Source: Poteriospumella lacustris (lineage: Eukaryota; Sar; Chrysophyceae; Chromulinales; Dinobryaceae). Taken from it: 28,620 nt of DNA. The position numbers and the translations under genes were made by a program. A model generated the notes under the pieces. The model saw nothing but the letters and a program-made list of their open reading frames with translations. It was not told the origin of the DNA and searched no databases. The DNA is taken from NCBI GenBank assembly GCA_008000375.1, contig SMOI01000384.1, positions 1 through 28,620 on the forward strand, in the 5' to 3' direction. Below, piece after piece: positions 28,101 through 28,620 of this stretch (its first letter is position 1; the number at the start of each line of letters is the position of its first letter).

Positions 28101-28620
28101 GCGCAGCTGAATCCGACGCAGCGATCGCAACGTTGGACCCGGTCGAGGCGGTCGAAACGGTCGAAACGGTCGAAACGGTCGCAGCGGTCGAAACGGCCGT
28201 CGCAGCAGTCGCAGCGACGGAGCCGGTCGCAGCTGCAGCAGCGGTCGCAGCAGTCGCATTGGCCGCCGCGATGGAAACGGTCGTCGCCGCAGCTGTGGAC
28301 GCGGTCGCACCGGTCGCAGCCGTCGCAGTGATCGATCCACTCGCAGCGTCGGCTGAACCGGTCGAAGCGGCCGCAGCTGCTGCAGCGGGGGAACCGGTCG
28401 CAGTGGTTGATGTGGCTGTGGTCGAAACCGTCGCACTCGCCGCCTCTGACGCAGCGATCGCAGCGGTCGCAGAAAACGCTGAAGACGCTGCAGACGGTGC
28501 GGTGGCGCCGGTCGCAGTGACGGCGCCGGTCGCTGTAGCGTCCGAAACGGTCGAACGAGTCGCACCGGTCGCAGCAGACGCAACGGTCGAATCGGTTGCA
28601 CCGGCCGCAGCAGACGCAGC
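22119..28620 (+). CDS. ARM-like protein fused to a long acidic Ala/Val/Glu/Pro repeat (3' partial, frame change near 25.0-25.1 kb)
   Basis: From ATG 22119 the first frame runs to TGA at 25188-25190. Residues ~80-195 resemble armadillo/HEAT helices (FLGVLELIANSKEHRREFIA then GGIPALLALLPS). More leucine-rich helical blocks follow at ~390-430 and ~490-530, separated by disordered Pro/Ser linkers. Before the stop the sense shifts to the frame of 25187 (GTGAGCGACGAG), which stays open from at least 25100 to the window end. It reads as an acidic Ser/Asp region, a patch reading SFSYDDADDDADDAS, then the Ala/Val/Glu/Pro repeat. A 95-bp intron 25005-25099 (GTGACG...CCGCAG) would join the frames in phase, although its GTG donor differs from the GTA donors used elsewhere. 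A base-call error is the alternative. No known family covers the whole; a scaffold role is a guess. Confidence 0.6.
26501..26741 (+). repeat. 241-bp duplicated segment, copy 1
   Basis: Identical base for base to 27707-27947, 1,206 bp downstream. The spacing is 402 codons, so the duplication keeps the reading frame. Flanks diverge at once on the left (A versus C) and remain similar on the right. Confidence 0.93.
27707..27947 (+). repeat. 241-bp duplicated segment, copy 2
   Basis: Second copy of 26501-26741 with no mismatch found by eye. Perfect identity inside an otherwise diverged repeat points to a recent duplication or gene conversion within the array. Confidence 0.93.

Larger units (their letters stand above)
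25880..28620 (+). repeat. 9-bp (tripeptide) V-[A/E/D]-[A/P/T/S] coding repeat
   Basis: About 910 codons are dominated by GTC GCA GCG, GTC GAA CCG and GTC GAA ACG nine-mers, giving Val-Ala-Ala, Val-Glu-Pro and Val-Glu-Thr with Asp/Ser variants. In this frame there are no stops, no Lys, and no Arg between about 25756 and 28555. Longer segmental duplications lie on top of the nine-mer, including a perfect 241-bp copy and a 35-bp block at 27086-27120 and 27233-27267. Confidence 0.85.

Overview
The window reads as nuclear DNA of a GC-rich eukaryote. The genes have 60-82 bp GT-AG introns, most with GTA-type donors, on both strands and in no operons. Trinucleotide (GTC/CGA) tracts are everywhere. 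A giant surface protein carries a [PT/PS]-x-x mucin-like stalk of the kind common in stramenopiles (diatoms, brown algae, pelagophytes, bicosoecids, oomycetes). I infer a stramenopile; the lineage cannot be fixed from this window. I see no transposon, virus, rRNA, tRNA or CRISPR.

Layout, left to right. 1-762: 3' end of a Ser/Asp-rich protein gene (+), opening with a (GTC)24 tract. 763-1849: non-coding, with a 17-bp minisatellite. 1850-2669: two-exon COMM-domain protein, best matching COMMD5 (+). 2950-4233: secreted protein with two GLG1-type Cys-rich repeats (-). 4802-6896: six-exon SLC17-type major facilitator (-), divergent from a four-exon TMEM163/CDF-like membrane protein at 7207-8409 (+). 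8576-9370: orphan secreted 10-cysteine protein (-), divergent from a Sel1-repeat protein at 9773-11806 (+). 11807-12897: repeat-rich convergent 3' region with a G11 run. 12898-21546: single-exon 2,882-residue polycystin/REJ-like receptor (-). 22119-28620+: an ARM-like protein (+) whose reading frame changes near 25.0-25.1 kb and then stays open to the window edge through about 900 codons of an Ala/Val/Glu/Pro repeat almost without Lys or Arg.

No pathway links the genes. Three gene pairs are head-to-head across short spacers (310, 402 and 572 bp). Several encode membrane-traffic or surface functions: COMMD (endosomal sorting), GLG1-like (Golgi), two transporters, one giant receptor and one secreted orphan. 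The least explained object is the Lys/Arg-free repeat protein at the right edge; the giant PT-stalk receptor is second.
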